Assembly (NCBI GenBank): GCA_029378245.1
Contig: JARKIF010000022.1
Span: 806,001-870,000 of the forward strand
DNA from: Roridomyces roridus
Lineage: Eukaryota; Basidiomycota; Agaricomycetes; Agaricales; Mycenaceae
Direction of reading: 5' to 3'
DNA: 64,000 bases
Below the pieces are notes generated by a model. It was not told the DNA's origin and ran no database searches. It was given only the letters and a program-made list of their open reading frames with translations. Of this stretch, positions 53,305-64,000 are shown piece after piece. The position numbers were made by a program, and so were the translations under genes. Numbering within the stretch: the first letter of the stretch is position 1; every line of letters starts with the position of its first letter.

Positions 53305-54482
53305 ATGGACCAGGCCGCGCCCTCACCCACTCCCTCAGCAACGCCTGATCCCCAGCCAGAGAGCATGCCTGCAAATAACCCTGAGCCCATATCCCATTCC
53401 GAGTCTACCGAAGTCAAGACACCCATTTTATCCTCGTCCACGCCCACACTTGATATCGACGTAAACCCCACACCTCTCCCCTCCCCCGAAATCTCAGCAT
53501 ACATCTCCTCCTGGCCCAACGCTCCCATCTTCAAAGGCCAACTCGAGGAGAACGTCCAACTCTGGATCTGCAATATCCGTCTCGGCCTCAAACAACGACG
53601 CGTTCCCCGGGAACACTGGGTTGCTGTGGCGTTTCACTTCATGGGCGAGGAGCCGCGAGCTGTATTGGCTGGGATACAGCAGACGATGGAGAATTTGGAG
53701 GAGGGAAAGCCGTGGGAGTGGGAGTGGGATACTATGACGAGGGCTTTGGTCCACATTCACGGTGTGTGTTTACTCTCGGTTGTATTATTCGGGATAATTC
53801 AGTGGCTTGAGCACAGAACGCGCGAAGAAGGAGGCTGCGGAGGGTGGTGAGTATCTCATCTCATATCATTACCATTCCTCTCATCCCATCGAATATACCC
53901 AGATTCAGACTCGATTAGCGAGTCTTTACGACGCTTCCGAAAAGAACATCCCTACGCTACCGCCGCTGCAGGTCTCGGGCTCATAACCGTGGGCGGGATC
54001 GCCGTCGCACCAGCCATGCTCGTCGGGACTCTCCATCTCCTCCGATTCAGTACAGCTGGTATCGTCGGGGGTTCGTACACTGCTTTGCTTTCTACACATC
54101 CGCTATCCCCTGACTCTATCTAGGTTCCCTCGCAGCCGGAGTTAAAGCCCTCGTCTTTGGCGGCGGTGCCGTTGCCCGCGGGTCCCTTTTCGCCATGGCA
54201 CAAGCCGCTGGGACGACAAGCGTCGGGGCGGTGGTATCCTCCTCCACGGCCACTGCCAGTGCCGGCGCTATTGGGCTTGGAGCGTGGCTTTTTGGGTCGG
54301 GAGGGAACGCACCGCCAGTGATGTCTGAGGACGAGACGCCTATTTTGTTGCAGGATCAGAGAAGGGAGGGTGAGGAGGCTGTTTCCCCTCCTCCTCCTGA
54401 AGAGACCCCGGCTTTGTTGGTGGATACGAGAATTGCCGCTGAGGATCCTACTCCGATCTTCATGCATATGCAGTTGATGTGA
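53305..54482 (+). CDS. Ifi-6-16 (ISG12-like) membrane protein with a fungal N-terminal domain
   Basis: Four exons with matching phases, 53305-53761, 53817-53846, 53903-54070 and 54124-54482, give 337 aa. Residues 1-65 are Pro/Ser-rich. Residues 66-150 form a compact domain (FKGQLEENVQLWI, RRVPREHWVAVAFHFMGE, WEWEWDTMTRALVHIH). Residues 178-275 are Gly/Ala-rich hydrophobic segments (AAAGLGLITVGGIAVAPA, GIVGGSLAAGVKALVFGGGAVARGS, TTSVGAVVSSSTATASAGAIGLGAWLFG), the pattern of the interferon-inducible 6-16/ISG12 family. Members of that family in animals are mitochondrial or ER membrane proteins linked to apoptosis and stress. The fungal role is unknown. The acidic tail (SEDETPILL, PPPPEETPALL) faces the cytosol or nucleus by inference. 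The 30-nt second exon is placed by phase only. Confidence 0.78.
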
Positions 54483-54927
54483 ATCAGTTGGAGTTATGTA
54501 GTCCTTTCGACAGTTCACTGAACAATCTGAGAAAGATACATCTGTTCAGTGCAACGACCAACTTCGAGTCGAATGAGCGTCTGCCGGGAAAGCGATGTAT
54601 TATTGGAAGACAAAGCTCGTCCAGATTGTTGTTGAACAAGTTGTCAGCTTGGATTACAAGTTCCACCGGATCTCAGAAGTAGCTTGACAGTGACTTTATT
54701 CTGGAACTTGATTCCTGGCAGCAGAAAGGGAAAGAGTAACTAGAAAACCAGTGAGCCCGTCCACGTTTCAACGTCCGAGCAAATTAAAGCTACCCGGTTG
54801 CTTGGATCACCCTCAAAATGGAGAATGCGATGATGTCTGATATTTGCTACATAGAGAATTGCGTAGTGTACAAATGAATTGCGTGCATGCCGTCCGTTGT
54901 CGTTCTTTAACCTCACAGTCCGGGCGT

Positions 54928-56205
54928 CTAAACCGAAACCGCAAAAGGCTTGATCCACCCCCTCCGCTCGTAATCCGCGAGCGTCTCCTCCACCGTCTCG
55001 TGAATGCTCGTATACTCCATCCCGAGGACCTCCTGCGAACGGGAGTTGTCCATATCCCTCGGCCGCATCGTGGTGTTGATGCTTGTGGGGAATCCCTGTT
55101 TGTATTGCGTAGCACTAGGCGGAGCAGCATCAACTAAAAGCAAACTGTAAGCACAATACCAGAGCACGAAGAGGAAAATTGAACGTACGCATATCCTGCC
55201 ACGTGAAACCCTGCCCGCCAATAATGAAGCGGTTTACATTCCGCCCCTCCTTCTTGTTGACCGCCGACAAAGGGACGTATGAAGGGAGCTCGGTCATCAC
55301 AGCGAGGAGGTGCGCCCGCCCAACGTCTTTGACGTTCGCCCACTGACCGCCGCCCGTCGTGGGACTCTCGGTTGTGAAGGCGTTGAACATCATTTTCGTC
55401 GAGGTGTTGAGTTCGTCGGGGGTAGACACATCGTGAATCACGGGCTGCAAGATGAAGGTCAGACAAGTGGAACGAATGAACAGACAGAAATACGCACCCC
55501 GAGGATCAACGGCGGGTTCAACACAGCAATATCCCACCCCACCTCCGTTTTGTGTTTGTCGAGAAACTCCCAGGCCCCGCGCTCCGCCAAGACCTTTGAA
55601 TTGCAGTATTTGTCAAAGTTCCCGGCGTTGGCCCCACTGTCAGCAACAGCTTGGACTGCGCTGTTGTTCCAGTCATATTCGTCCAAAGGGCCGTTCTTAG
55701 GTGTTGTGACGGCCACGGCAGATGAAGTGATGACGATGCGCTTGACAGTCTGCCCGTACGTGCGAGCACTCTCGAGGATGCCGATAGTACCCTGCACCGC
55801 GGGGCCAGAAAGGTCCGCCGGGTCGTCGGCGGCGAGGTGGAATGGGGAGGCGGTGTGTGCAATAGCATCGATGCCTCTGACGGCTTCGTCGAATGCGCCG
55901 GGCTAAGCAAGGTAGAAATCAATAAGAGTCGAATCAAATGACAAGGATTCGGACATACAGCAGTGATGTCCGGGACGACGACGAGCTCGAATTTGTCGCC
56001 GTAAGAGGCGAAGAAGCGTTTGAGGTGTTTGCCCTTGATGGCGTTGCGCACCGTGCCGCGGACGGAGAAACCCGCGTCCAGGAACGTCTGCACGCACCAC
56101 TACGCCACTTTAATTTTGCTCGGAATTGGCAGGAAGAGAACTCACAGTCGCCACAAAGCCGTTAGCTCCCGAAACGAGTACTTTGCCAGATTGAATCGAG
56201 GGCAT
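54928..56205 (-). CDS. NAD(P)-dependent reductase, extended SDR (Gre2/DFR-like)
   Basis: Five exons with matching phases, 56205-56146, 56087-55959, 55902-55498, 55444-55189 and 55133-54928, give 351 aa, the usual length of this family. An N-terminal Rossmann motif (VLVSGANGFVA, residues 9-19) binds the NAD(P)H cofactor. The catalytic set is Ser123/Ser124 (VITSSAVAV), Tyr162 and Lys166 (YCNSK). R-x-x-VRN after beta-strand 2 suggests NADPH. VLNPPLILG and a late VKDVGRAHLLA follow the layout of yeast Gre2 and plant dihydroflavonol reductases, which reduce aldehydes and ketones. It is cytosolic (no signal or membrane segment). The exact substrate cannot be read from sequence. Introns are 49-58 nt. 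Confidence 0.92.
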
Positions 56206-59142
56206 GATGGGTTGGTATGTGGTGGCTGGAGGTGCGATTGGATGGCGGGTTTGGAGTGGTGAATGGTAAAGCACTCGGATTCCCTTTATATAACGAGTTT
56301 CTGGCAGCGATTGTCGTGATTTGCATCGTAGACGGAACCTGGCGGACATGACGGAGAGTGTCGGGCATGAGATCAAGTCCAAGCCAGCCCGGGGGGTAGG
56401 CATCCGAAGTCGAGGATGTGGATGCATACCACCCTATATCGGTATGAATCGACGGTTGCGGCATGGGCCTGGGCGAGGAAGAGGCATCAATGGATGAGTG
56501 AACGTCGGAAGAGGGAGGATTGGGTCCAACGAGAACACGACACAGGTCTATGGCCTTTAAAGTCTACTCCAAAGTGCAACGAAAGAGTCTGCAGTACCGC
56601 CCAAGCCTTCGAATGTCTGACGTAGAGCCCGAGATCGAGTGGCGAAAGAAAGGAGGGTAATAGACTCCAGTAGCTGATGCTCAAGAGCCGAGATATACAG
56701 TGCTTTGTTTGGCTTTCACATTTCAAAGTTCAACTCGGAGTCGTGCAGGGCAATACGAGTCGCAGCCAGCGGGAAGTCACGGAAGTGTGAGGATTGAAGT
56801 CCTAGGATTCGGTGGAGACCTTCTTGAAGCTTGCGAAGCCCGATGAAAGCGGGATCCGCATCGTCTCGCCAGATAGCAGAGAATGGGCTCAGCTGAGTGA
56901 GCCACGTCGTCACGTCGTGGTGAGGAAGAACGAGATCCGCGAGCACGTGCCAATCAGTGATGGTGTGGTATTTCCCTGACTAAACAGAATCTGAATGCCG
57001 ATTGGGACACCAGTGGAAAAAAAAAGCCAAACTCTGTTACATAGGCCACGCCTATCCGTCCGCGCTCAATCGAATGGGCACCAGACGGAAGGGATTCCAG
57101 ATGCAAGTTGAACCTGCAACAGCTAATTCGACGTGTAGGATCATGAGCTGCTGGGTAACCTGGTTACTTTATCGAGGTACCAGAAAACTTTGAATCACCG
57201 CGCCGAGCAGCAGATGCTGAGACACTCAAAACGGACGGTCGCGGGCATCAGGAGTAGAGATCAACCGGTAAGAATCTCGAGTCCAGTCCAGATGCATGAC
57301 GTTCCGCGTCAGCGTCGGTGTGTCACCATGACTGCGGTTGTGGTCCATTCCATGATTCCAGATAACCCGCCAGATTCAGAGAATTGATGAATTGACAGAA
57401 AAAAATGGCCTTGGTTTGATATTCCAGATCGTATTGCAAAAGCAGTATTTAGATAGCCTGTAATTCAGCGCACTGATAGCTACCTCTAAAAACTGATCGG
57501 CAGGGACGAAACCACGCGGAATTTGCAGCAAGGGAGAATCAAACCATTGCACCGTGAGAATCTGCCGATCATTTAGGCATCCGTCGAATGCTCGAGATTC
57601 ATTACATAAACGGACTTTGGCGGAGAACCAGAGTAAAGATCCATTTTTCGCAGGCGGACAGGGCGGACATGTACACTACCCGGAGAGTTTCGTGCTAGCA
57701 TCGAATAGTCCACATACTTACACCTCGCCAGAGCCTTCTCAGTGAGCGCTCAAGCTGGGTCCACGAACTCAGATGACCTCGAACAATTCATGCCTAGATA
57801 GTCTGATCAGTGAATCGTGGGTTATACCCACACGCGTAAGGTTGTAAGGTTGAACGTTGGTTCAGAAACCGGGCCGCGGCGCACACCGCCGTCAATAAAT
57901 AATCTTATCCCGCGAGGCGTCCCAACACTGACGCATCGGGCACCAACGGACAACCCATGGACTATCGCGGAGAGCAAGATAGAGTAAACATCGCTCGAGT
58001 AGACATCTGTACCCAAATAGCCGATGGTGAAAACGCCGTGGGCGCCTAGACCCATCGCGGCGGGTCGACTAAGGTCGATACGCACTGGCTAGCCCGAGAC
58101 GGAGGAGGCAGCACCAGAAGGGCTTGATCATGGTACTTGCAGTTGTCAAGGAATCAAAATTTGGTGGGTGTTTTGGACTTCAGTGTACACATCCACTGAG
58201 CGAGGGAATCACAACGGTCGCAGATTGCCATGCTAGATAAGGAACGAACCGTGAGAAGACTGCTGATGCTATGCTCCCACGGACTCTGGCGGACAACGAA
58301 TTGTCGGAATCAGAACGCCAGGGAAAGAAGTTCCGAGTAATCATCCGATCTCGAGTTGATAAGATTGCGCAGGATACCTGAGGTAAGTGAAATTTCGTAC
58401 TCACAATCCCTCAGATGGGAAAGCGCCAGCATCTCTTTGTCAGAATCGAACCGGCGTGTCTGTGCCAGTAAAAGGAAAAAAGGACAAAGTCCTGCGACCA
58501 AGTTACGGGCCCACCTCGAATCGAACGAATGGCATGATGGCCCTCTGGATTGGAATCCACTCGCGTGAACTTCAAAGTTGAACCAAAGCTGAACCAGGCT
58601 TTGGCCAATACTCGTCAAAACGATCACTATCGCGGACATGAGTGGTAGAGATCAGCGTTGTAAAGACCTGAGGTTCGATCACCGACGGTCTGGTAGGCGC
58701 CCTGGGCGCTTGTGCAGCTCGCTATTGCGTGCAAGTTGTGTTCAGATTCATGCATCAGAAGACTGGCATTAGTTCCCACTCAGGATCTGAACACCAACTG
58801 CCACTGCCAGGGCAACTATTCCGCGTACCATATGGTACTGATTCTTTTTGAAGGTTTGTAGTATGTACCACTGAGTCTCGAAGGTTGGAAAGGCGACAGC
58901 TGAGGGCTGATCCCTGAGTTCGTGTCCTGACAGTCTGCCAGCCGGCGCTATGTAACGGAAATATAATCCCCATCCGACGTACGGGCAGCGTGAACTACGA
59001 AGTGAGGCAATAAATTGAAGTGGTACGAGGCAATAAATGGATCTGTGACAAGCACGTCAGGAAACTCGTCTCGGTTCTCCGCGAAAGTACATACACACCA
59101 CTCTATTCTCTACTTACATCCAAGTCCAATCCGCCCACCCAC
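56206..59142. other. Intergenic region with degenerate tRNA-like sequences
   Basis: No supportable protein gene. Three pol III B-box-like words occur: GTTCGATTCG near 58530 and GGTTCGATTCTG near 58450 on the minus strand, and GGTTCGATCACC near 58673 on the plus strand. The last is preceded by GAGTGGTAGAG and a TTGTAAAG that looks like a Thr anticodon loop. None folds with a paired T-stem, so they are relics or SINE heads rather than tRNA genes. The part next to 56205 should hold the SDR promoter. Confidence 0.4.
58625..58695 (+). repeat. Degenerate tRNA-like sequence (Thr-like)
   Basis: An A-box-like GAGTGGTAGAG is followed by CGTTGTAAAG and a B-box-like GGTTCGATC at tRNA-like spacing. The T-stem bases do not pair and no acceptor stem is evident. 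It is most likely a decayed tRNA or the head of a SINE copy. Confidence 0.4.
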
Positions 59143-60731
59143 TCACTTCTCCCCTTCCTCCTCAGCAACAACAACAACCGCCTTACCCGTATTCGTCCCC
59201 TTCTGCACCGCCAACATCACATCACCGACTTTATCTAACCCATAGCTCACGTCCTCCGTAAACTTGAGGTCCCCAGAAGCGAGTTTCGGGACAACCTCCG
59301 CTTCGAAGGCGGCAGTGTATTTGGGGCGCAGGTATTGGACGAGGAAGCCGTTGAGGGAGAGGGATTTGCCGAAGATTAGGGCGGGGTTCTGGTTGAAACC
59401 GATGAGGTTGAGTGGGGATTTATGAAATTTATGTAAAGGGAGGGAGCGGACCTTCATAGGCGGGATGCTACCGTTGTATCCTGTCGCGAGAGATGAGGGG
59501 GTCGTGGAGCGGAAGTAATCAAAGCATACCAGTGATAAGCCCGCATTCCTGTTCCGTGCGTCAAGAGTCCATCAGGGATAGATGAGGCAGAGGACGTACG
59601 ATAAACCGTCCATGATTCGCAGCAAACTCCATCGCAGCATCGAGCGACTCGCCTCCGACGTTATCCCAATATCTAACGACCTGGTCAGTTTACTCGAAGG
59701 AATATAGGAGGAGCAAACGCACATGTCAATCGGCCCTTCCTTCTCCAACACCTCCCTGACATCCGTCGTCTTGTAATTGAACACGACGTCCGCGCCAATC
59801 TCCTTCATGAACTGCAACTTCTCTTCGGAGCCAGCCGACGCGATGACCTTGAGGCCGTCTTGTTTTGCGAGTTGGATGACGAGCCTAATACGGGGATGAG
59901 CGATCGTAGACAGAGGGGAGATGGGGAAACGCAACGCACGAGCCAACAGGACCCGCACCAGTCGTGACGAACGCCACCTCGCCCTACAGACGTGAGTCAA
60001 CTAAAACTAGATCCAAAAAGGAACAAACGCACCTCCTTTGCACGCGAATATTCCTTCCACGCCATGTAAGCCGTCTCACCGGGCATCCCCGCCGCACCTA
60101 CGTAAGTCGTCCACTTGAGCCTCGGGTCCCGCTGGATCGGGCCCATGTACGTGAGGTCCGAGGTGATAAAGTATTCTTGGTGCGCTGGGTGTGGACTTTA
60201 GTTAGATGTGGGGTGAAGGGGGAGGCGAGAACGCGGAGAGGGAACGCACGCATGATTCCACGGAGGTAATTCCCCTCGCTCACACCTGGGTGCTCAGAAC
60301 GCAGAACGATTCCAACGCCGTAGCCCGTCAATCTGCGTTCGTCCGCTTGTCAACTCTGTAATCCAGTCCAGCAGGAAACACGTACGGGGCGCCCAGTTGA
60401 AACGCAGGCTGATAATCTCAATCGTCAGGTTATTCAAAACACACAAGAGACGGAGGCACGCACCATATACGACTTGACATGCGCCTCCCTCAGCCGGCCG
60501 CGCATATACGGATCGACAGACAGGACGAGCACTTTGACGAGGATCCCGCCATTCAGCGGCACGTTTTCGACGTCGATCGTCTCCGTGGTATCGTATACAG
60601 TCGTCTCTCCGGGGATCGGGTATTCTGTAGGGGAACTTGAGATTCCCGGCGGTGAGAAGGGAGGGAAAGGAGGAAGACTCACCGGATGGGACGGCGTTGA
60701 AGAGGACACGGGCGTTGCGGATGGGGGACAT
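59143..60731 (-). CDS. NADP-dependent MDR oxidoreductase (quinone/alkenal reductase, LTB4DH-like)
   Basis: Eleven exons fit with matching phases: 60731-60683, 60624-60464, 60408-60386, 60332-60250, 60184-60033, 59983-59940, 59884-59723, 59672-59600, 59548-59530, 59480-59452 and 59388-59143. They give 346 aa, the standard length. Typical features of zinc-independent medium-chain reductases are SVDPYMRGR (about residues 54-62), GYGVGIVLRSEHPG, the nucleotide-binding GAGPVGS (165-171), KVIASAGSEEK, GADVVFNYK, YWDNVGGESLDAA and a late GKAVV. Such enzymes reduce the C=C bond of alpha,beta-unsaturated ketones and aldehydes or quinones with NADPH. No zinc ligands are present. It is divergently arranged with the O-fucosyltransferase-like gene across 870 bp. 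Eleven exons in 1.6 kb is a high intron density. Confidence 0.9.
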
Positions 60732-61601
60732 TGTGGTGGTGGTGGTGGTAGCGGCAGAGAACGGGATGGCTTTAAGTTGACCCTAATCGATTAATGAATC
60801 ATTCGAAAGATAATATGGAAGGAGCGACTGTAGCCGGCCGGATACCGATAAAAACGCTCCATTCCGCTGCCTGCGTCTGTACAGGATATCCGCAGTACAT
60901 GCTATGAGCAGCACAGGAAGACTAGCATTCGTTAGGAGGCCATTTCTCGTGGTGCAAATCCCTCCGGGTGAATGGATTCGGTGCCTCGATGGTCGATCAG
61001 AACCACGATGGCCGACTAAGACCGATGGGCGCATGCACGCACTAGCCGGCTGCAGAGATGCTTGCGCGTCGGCCGGTCTGCGTGAGTAGTGACGCAAACT
61101 ATGACGAGGGCGGGACATTCATGAAGGAGACACCATGCCATGGAGGAGCTTGAAGCTGGATGCAAGGTGGACGATGGTGGCAGAGGGCAAGCCGTAAACT
61201 GTTTGGCTCGACATCAATCCATAACACTGACCAAGCACTGACTCGATGCTTTCTTCCGACTCCGACTCCGACTGCAAATCCGATTGCGATCGTCATCGTC
61301 CGGGAAACTAACCTCCGCGATTTGCTGGTTACCGAGGGGTGTCGGTAGGGGCAGGACTGCCGCTTGTTTCAGATCACGACTTTACGCTTGGCAAGTCGAC
61401 TTCAGCAGCCAGGATCCTTCAGAAGATTCCTTCTCAATGCCTGATAATGTTCTGGCTCAGAGAAGTGGCACTCAACGCGTCCAATGCACTGAAACGTCCA
61501 AGGAGAAAAAACCCCGCAACGAGTATGTAAGTACGTGTTTCGCCAAGTGAATTGCTCGATCAAAACGATCAAGCCGCAGTCGACATTTTACGTGAGCACA
61601 C
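60732..61601. other. Intergenic region between divergent genes
   Basis: 870 bp that should contain both promoters. I saw a short CCGACT repeat near 61258-61275 and otherwise nothing distinctive. Small frames on both strands have no support. Confidence 0.4.
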
Positions 61602-63336
61602 ATGCTTTCCTTCAAGCCGCTATGTACTCGCAGGACTGCCTACAGGACCGCCGGCCTCGCACTCGTCCTCTGTATCCTGCTGCTGGGAGGACATTACCAC
61701 CAAAATCGTCAGTGATGTCATCGACCTCCCCGGACAAGGCTCTGACTGATCTCCTGCAGTCTCACCCTCTGGCACGCTCGATGAGCTCGGTCGGCCTACG
61801 TTTGCGGATATCCGAGAACATGAGCGAAATCTGGCGCAGCAGAGCATCCTCCCCGTACCCACACGAGCGAGGCCAAGGTACGTCGACGATGCTTATGACC
61901 CCGCTTTCGTGCCTGATCCCGACCAGGTATCTCCACCTTCCAGATGAAGCCTGGGGAAGCGGGTGAGTGAATCCGCAGAGATTCGCTTCAAGCTGACTTT
62001 GACTAGGATGAACAACGTCTTCCAAGCCCAGCTCCTCAACACACACCTCGCATACCTCTCTCATCGCGGCTATGTCTTCAAAGACTACGTCGCTTCCGCA
62101 CACCCTCCGTTCCCCGATACCTTCCCCAATGGGACTCAAATACACCTCCGAATCCCTATGAACGCCATCACATCCGGTCCCACGGGTGGCGGCTCCCTCG
62201 GAGTCAATGTCGACGAGACGAGGACCCCGAGAGCGATTTCGCTCGAGTGGTGGGATACCGTATGTCCACCGAGCGAGGTCGTAGAGCTGGGTTTGGGTGA
62301 GACGAACGATGAGCTGGGGATGTCGGGTGAGACGACTGGGTTGGAGAAACTCAATCGGTGGGTGGAGAAGCTGCGCAGGATAGAGGCTCCTTGTGTGAAG
62401 ATTACGGGTGGAGAGCCTTTCGATTGGATGTGCGTGGCGATTTTCCTGTCTACATTTACCCTTGCTCAATCCTGCAGGTTCATCGCAAGCACCAAGATCC
62501 TCGACTTGTGGCCTTCGTACGGCAACTCGCCGACGCTCAAAGAATTCGCCTGGTCCGCCCTCGTAACGCGCGCCCTCTCGCGTAACTTTGCCCTCTTCTC
62601 TCCAAGCACTCCCCCTCCATCTCTCCTTCCAACACTCTCCCACATCGGCCGTATCTCAACGCTGGGCACGTCCTCCTCGCCCTATCCCCTCTCTGCCTTC
62701 ACCCCTTACCACACCGCCTCTCCACCCATTCCTGGTCTACTCGCCCTCCACGTCCGGCGCGGCGACTACTCCCAACACTGCCGCAACCTCGTCGAATGGG
62801 GCTCAGACTACAGCGCCTGGAACGGATTCGGGAATCCCAGCGTAAGGGCCGCACACCCGACGTTCCCCGCCCTGCCCGATTATCTCTCTGTACCCGAGGG
62901 AATGACGCATGGCGAAGCTGCCTATGCGCATTGTTGGCCTTCTTTGGACGAGATCGTTTCCCGGGCGAGGGAGGTCCGTCTTAATGCGTCCCAACAACGG
63001 CAGATTGAGCTCAGTGCGGTGTACGTCGCGACGAACGGGGAGCCGGGGTGGGTTGGGGAGCTGATGGAGTTGTTGAGGAAGGACGGTTGGGAAAGGGTGG
63101 CTACGTCGCTTGATATGCAGCTTGCGAGGGATGAAGTTGCTGTAGCGCAGGCTGTGGATATGAGTGTGATGGTCGCTGCGGAGGTGTTTATCGGCGTTGG
63201 GGTGCGTGCTATCTTCTATTTTCTTTCCTCTGGAGTTCGCTTGCTGATCTGGCGATAGTTTTCGAGTCTATCTTCTAATGTTGTGCAACTGAGACTTGCG
63301 GGTGGGAGGCATGCGGCTACTAATCGTTTCTGGTAG
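61602..63336 (+). CDS. O-fucosyltransferase-like type II membrane protein
   Basis: Six exons with matching phases, 61602-61707, 61760-61877, 61927-61962, 62007-62429, 62478-63201 and 63259-63336, give 494 aa. Residues 14-30 (RTAGLALVLCILLLGGH) form a signal anchor, so the catalytic part lies in the Golgi or ER lumen. Next are RYLHLPDEAWGSGMNN and AYLSHRGYVFKDYV. LALHVRRGDY at 316-325 is the sugar-nucleotide-binding HxRRGD motif of the GDP-fucose O-fucosyltransferase fold, followed by CRN. VYVATNG and the end FSSLSSN..LRLA...NRFW match the C-terminus of the fungal family. The acceptor is unknown. The last intron (63202-63258) adds the conserved end, so the longer unspliced frame that stops near 63258 is not the real C-terminus. 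Confidence 0.88.
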
Positions 63337-63721
63337 GCTGTTTTTCCGTTAGGTCTGGGGTGTAAAAGTAGGCATACTTGTTTAATAACTGCATATACAT
63401 TGCCGTCGTACATACTTGTATACACTTGAATTGTACTCATTGTACTTTCCCCTTCACGCGTACGGCTGCTCGTAAAACTGGGAAAGGCCCTTTTGGGACA
63501 GGGCGTCCGTCTAAAAGTTCAAGTTTCCGGAACTTGCGGACTCTCGACGTAAGACAGACCACGTACTGCTGAGCCTCAGCCGAGAAAATCCTTGGCTCAC
63601 ACAACCAAATTTAGAGTTGCCGCCACGGCCCGCCAGTTCACGGATCAATCGCACGCTGTCATCTCCACCCGCGCAGCCGCAGCCGCAGCTGCCTTCCTTG
63701 TCCTTTCCTCCCTCGCCCACC
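63337..63721. other. Short intergenic region
   Basis: 385 bp between the O-fucosyltransferase-like gene and the P450, both on the plus strand. It should hold the P450 promoter and leader. No distinct element was seen. Confidence 0.45.
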
Positions 63722-64000
63722 ATGGTCCCAAGCTTCAGCGCATCTCTCGCTGGCTCACTGGCCCTTTATCTTGGATATCAACTCTGCAAAGCCGTCTACA
63801 ATGAATGGGTCTCCCCGATGCGCCTGCTTCCAGGGCCCAAATCGACACATTGGTTCTTTGGCAATCTCCTCGATATAATGAAGGATGTACGCCAGGCTCT
63901 GTTCTCATAATCTTTTCATGCGCTGATAACGGCCGTGTTCAGGAATCTGGGGGTCTGCAAGAACGAATACTTGCGGAGTATGGACGGACGATGAAGTTTC
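63722..64000 (+). CDS. Cytochrome P450, N-terminal part (runs off the window)
   Basis: Exon 1 is 63722-63886 (55 codons), a 56-nt intron follows, and exon 2 starts at 63943 and continues past the edge. Residues 3-22 are a hydrophobic membrane anchor (SASLAGSLALYLGYQL). MRLLPGPKSTHWFFGNLLD is the proline-rich hinge (LPGP) and WFFGN segment typical of microsomal fungal P450s. LAEYGRTMKF follows, as in the start of helix A and beta 1. The haem-binding Cys lies outside the window, so the family cannot be assigned. It would be an ER-anchored monooxygenase. Confidence 0.85.

Noticed and set aside
61762..62643. 293-codon minus-strand frame
   Set aside because: It is the complement of the O-fucosyltransferase-like gene, whose HxRRGD motif and C-terminus are recognisable.
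63202..63258. C-terminus of the fucosyltransferase-like protein as read without splicing
   Set aside because: A GTGCGT..GATAG intron of 57 nt joins to the conserved FSSLSSN..NRFW ending in phase.
54900..64000. A biosynthetic gene cluster of SDR, MDR and P450
   Set aside because: No core synthase or cyclase is present, and the genes are interspersed with an unrelated glycosyltransferase; proximity alone is weak evidence.
1..64000. CRISPR arrays, bacterial operons or phage genes
   Set aside because: None seen; introns and gene families are fungal throughout.

Overview
The window is nuclear DNA of a filamentous basidiomycete, almost certainly an Agaricomycete. The evidence is dense genes with many roughly 47-60 nt GT..AG introns, several families that look Agaricomycete-typical, and a fungal set of mobile elements: a Ty3 chromovirus, a Helitron, hAT-like non-autonomous elements and a tRNA-related SINE-like repeat. 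All exon structures were assembled by eye from splice signals, reading phase and protein continuity. No transcript or database was consulted.

Left part (1-24.9 kb). A multi-exon low-complexity gene opens the window (14-1771, +), followed by about 4 kb without a convincing gene. A two-finger GATA factor lies at 6135-7230 (-). Next comes repeat-rich DNA with one SINE-like copy (10.6 kb), a palindrome and CCTAACC-type repeats. A complete, very young Ty3/gypsy chromovirus fills 12045-18691 (-): 475-bp LTRs with one difference, a GTATC target duplication, gag and pol linked by a canonical -1 slippery heptamer, and a 12-nt self-priming signal of the Tf1/sushi type. Then come a second SINE-like copy (20.5 kb), an eight-exon membrane protein gene (21014-22321, -) and a probable non-autonomous element with inverted GGTAGC/GCTACC repeats (23.9-24.9 kb).

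Middle part (24.9-41 kb). A decayed MFS transporter (24.9-25.7 kb) is followed by a seven-exon gene with a kinase-like motif (26281-28237, +). Its second intron carries a 647-bp hAT-type element with an 8-bp duplication. A Helitron follows: an N-terminal ORF, an in-frame TGA, then an intact 2243-codon Rep/helicase ORF (30096-36827, +) whose C-terminus resembles a ubiquitin-specific (C19) cysteine protease. A four-exon host-type gene begins only 65 bp later (36893-37910, +). A 1987-bp hAT-type non-autonomous element sits at 38399-40385.

Right part (41-64 kb) is mostly ordinary host genome: an uncharacterised protein (42 kb, -), an F-box protein (46.4 kb, +), a 998-aa F-box-like protein (48.8-52.1 kb, -), an Ifi-6-16-like membrane protein (53.3 kb, +), an extended SDR reductase (54.9-56.2 kb, -), an MDR quinone/alkenal reductase (59.1-60.7 kb, -), an O-fucosyltransferase-like type II membrane protein (61.6-63.3 kb, +) and the 5' end of a cytochrome P450 (63722 to the edge, +). 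The SDR, MDR and P450 are near each other, but nothing here shows that they form a pathway.
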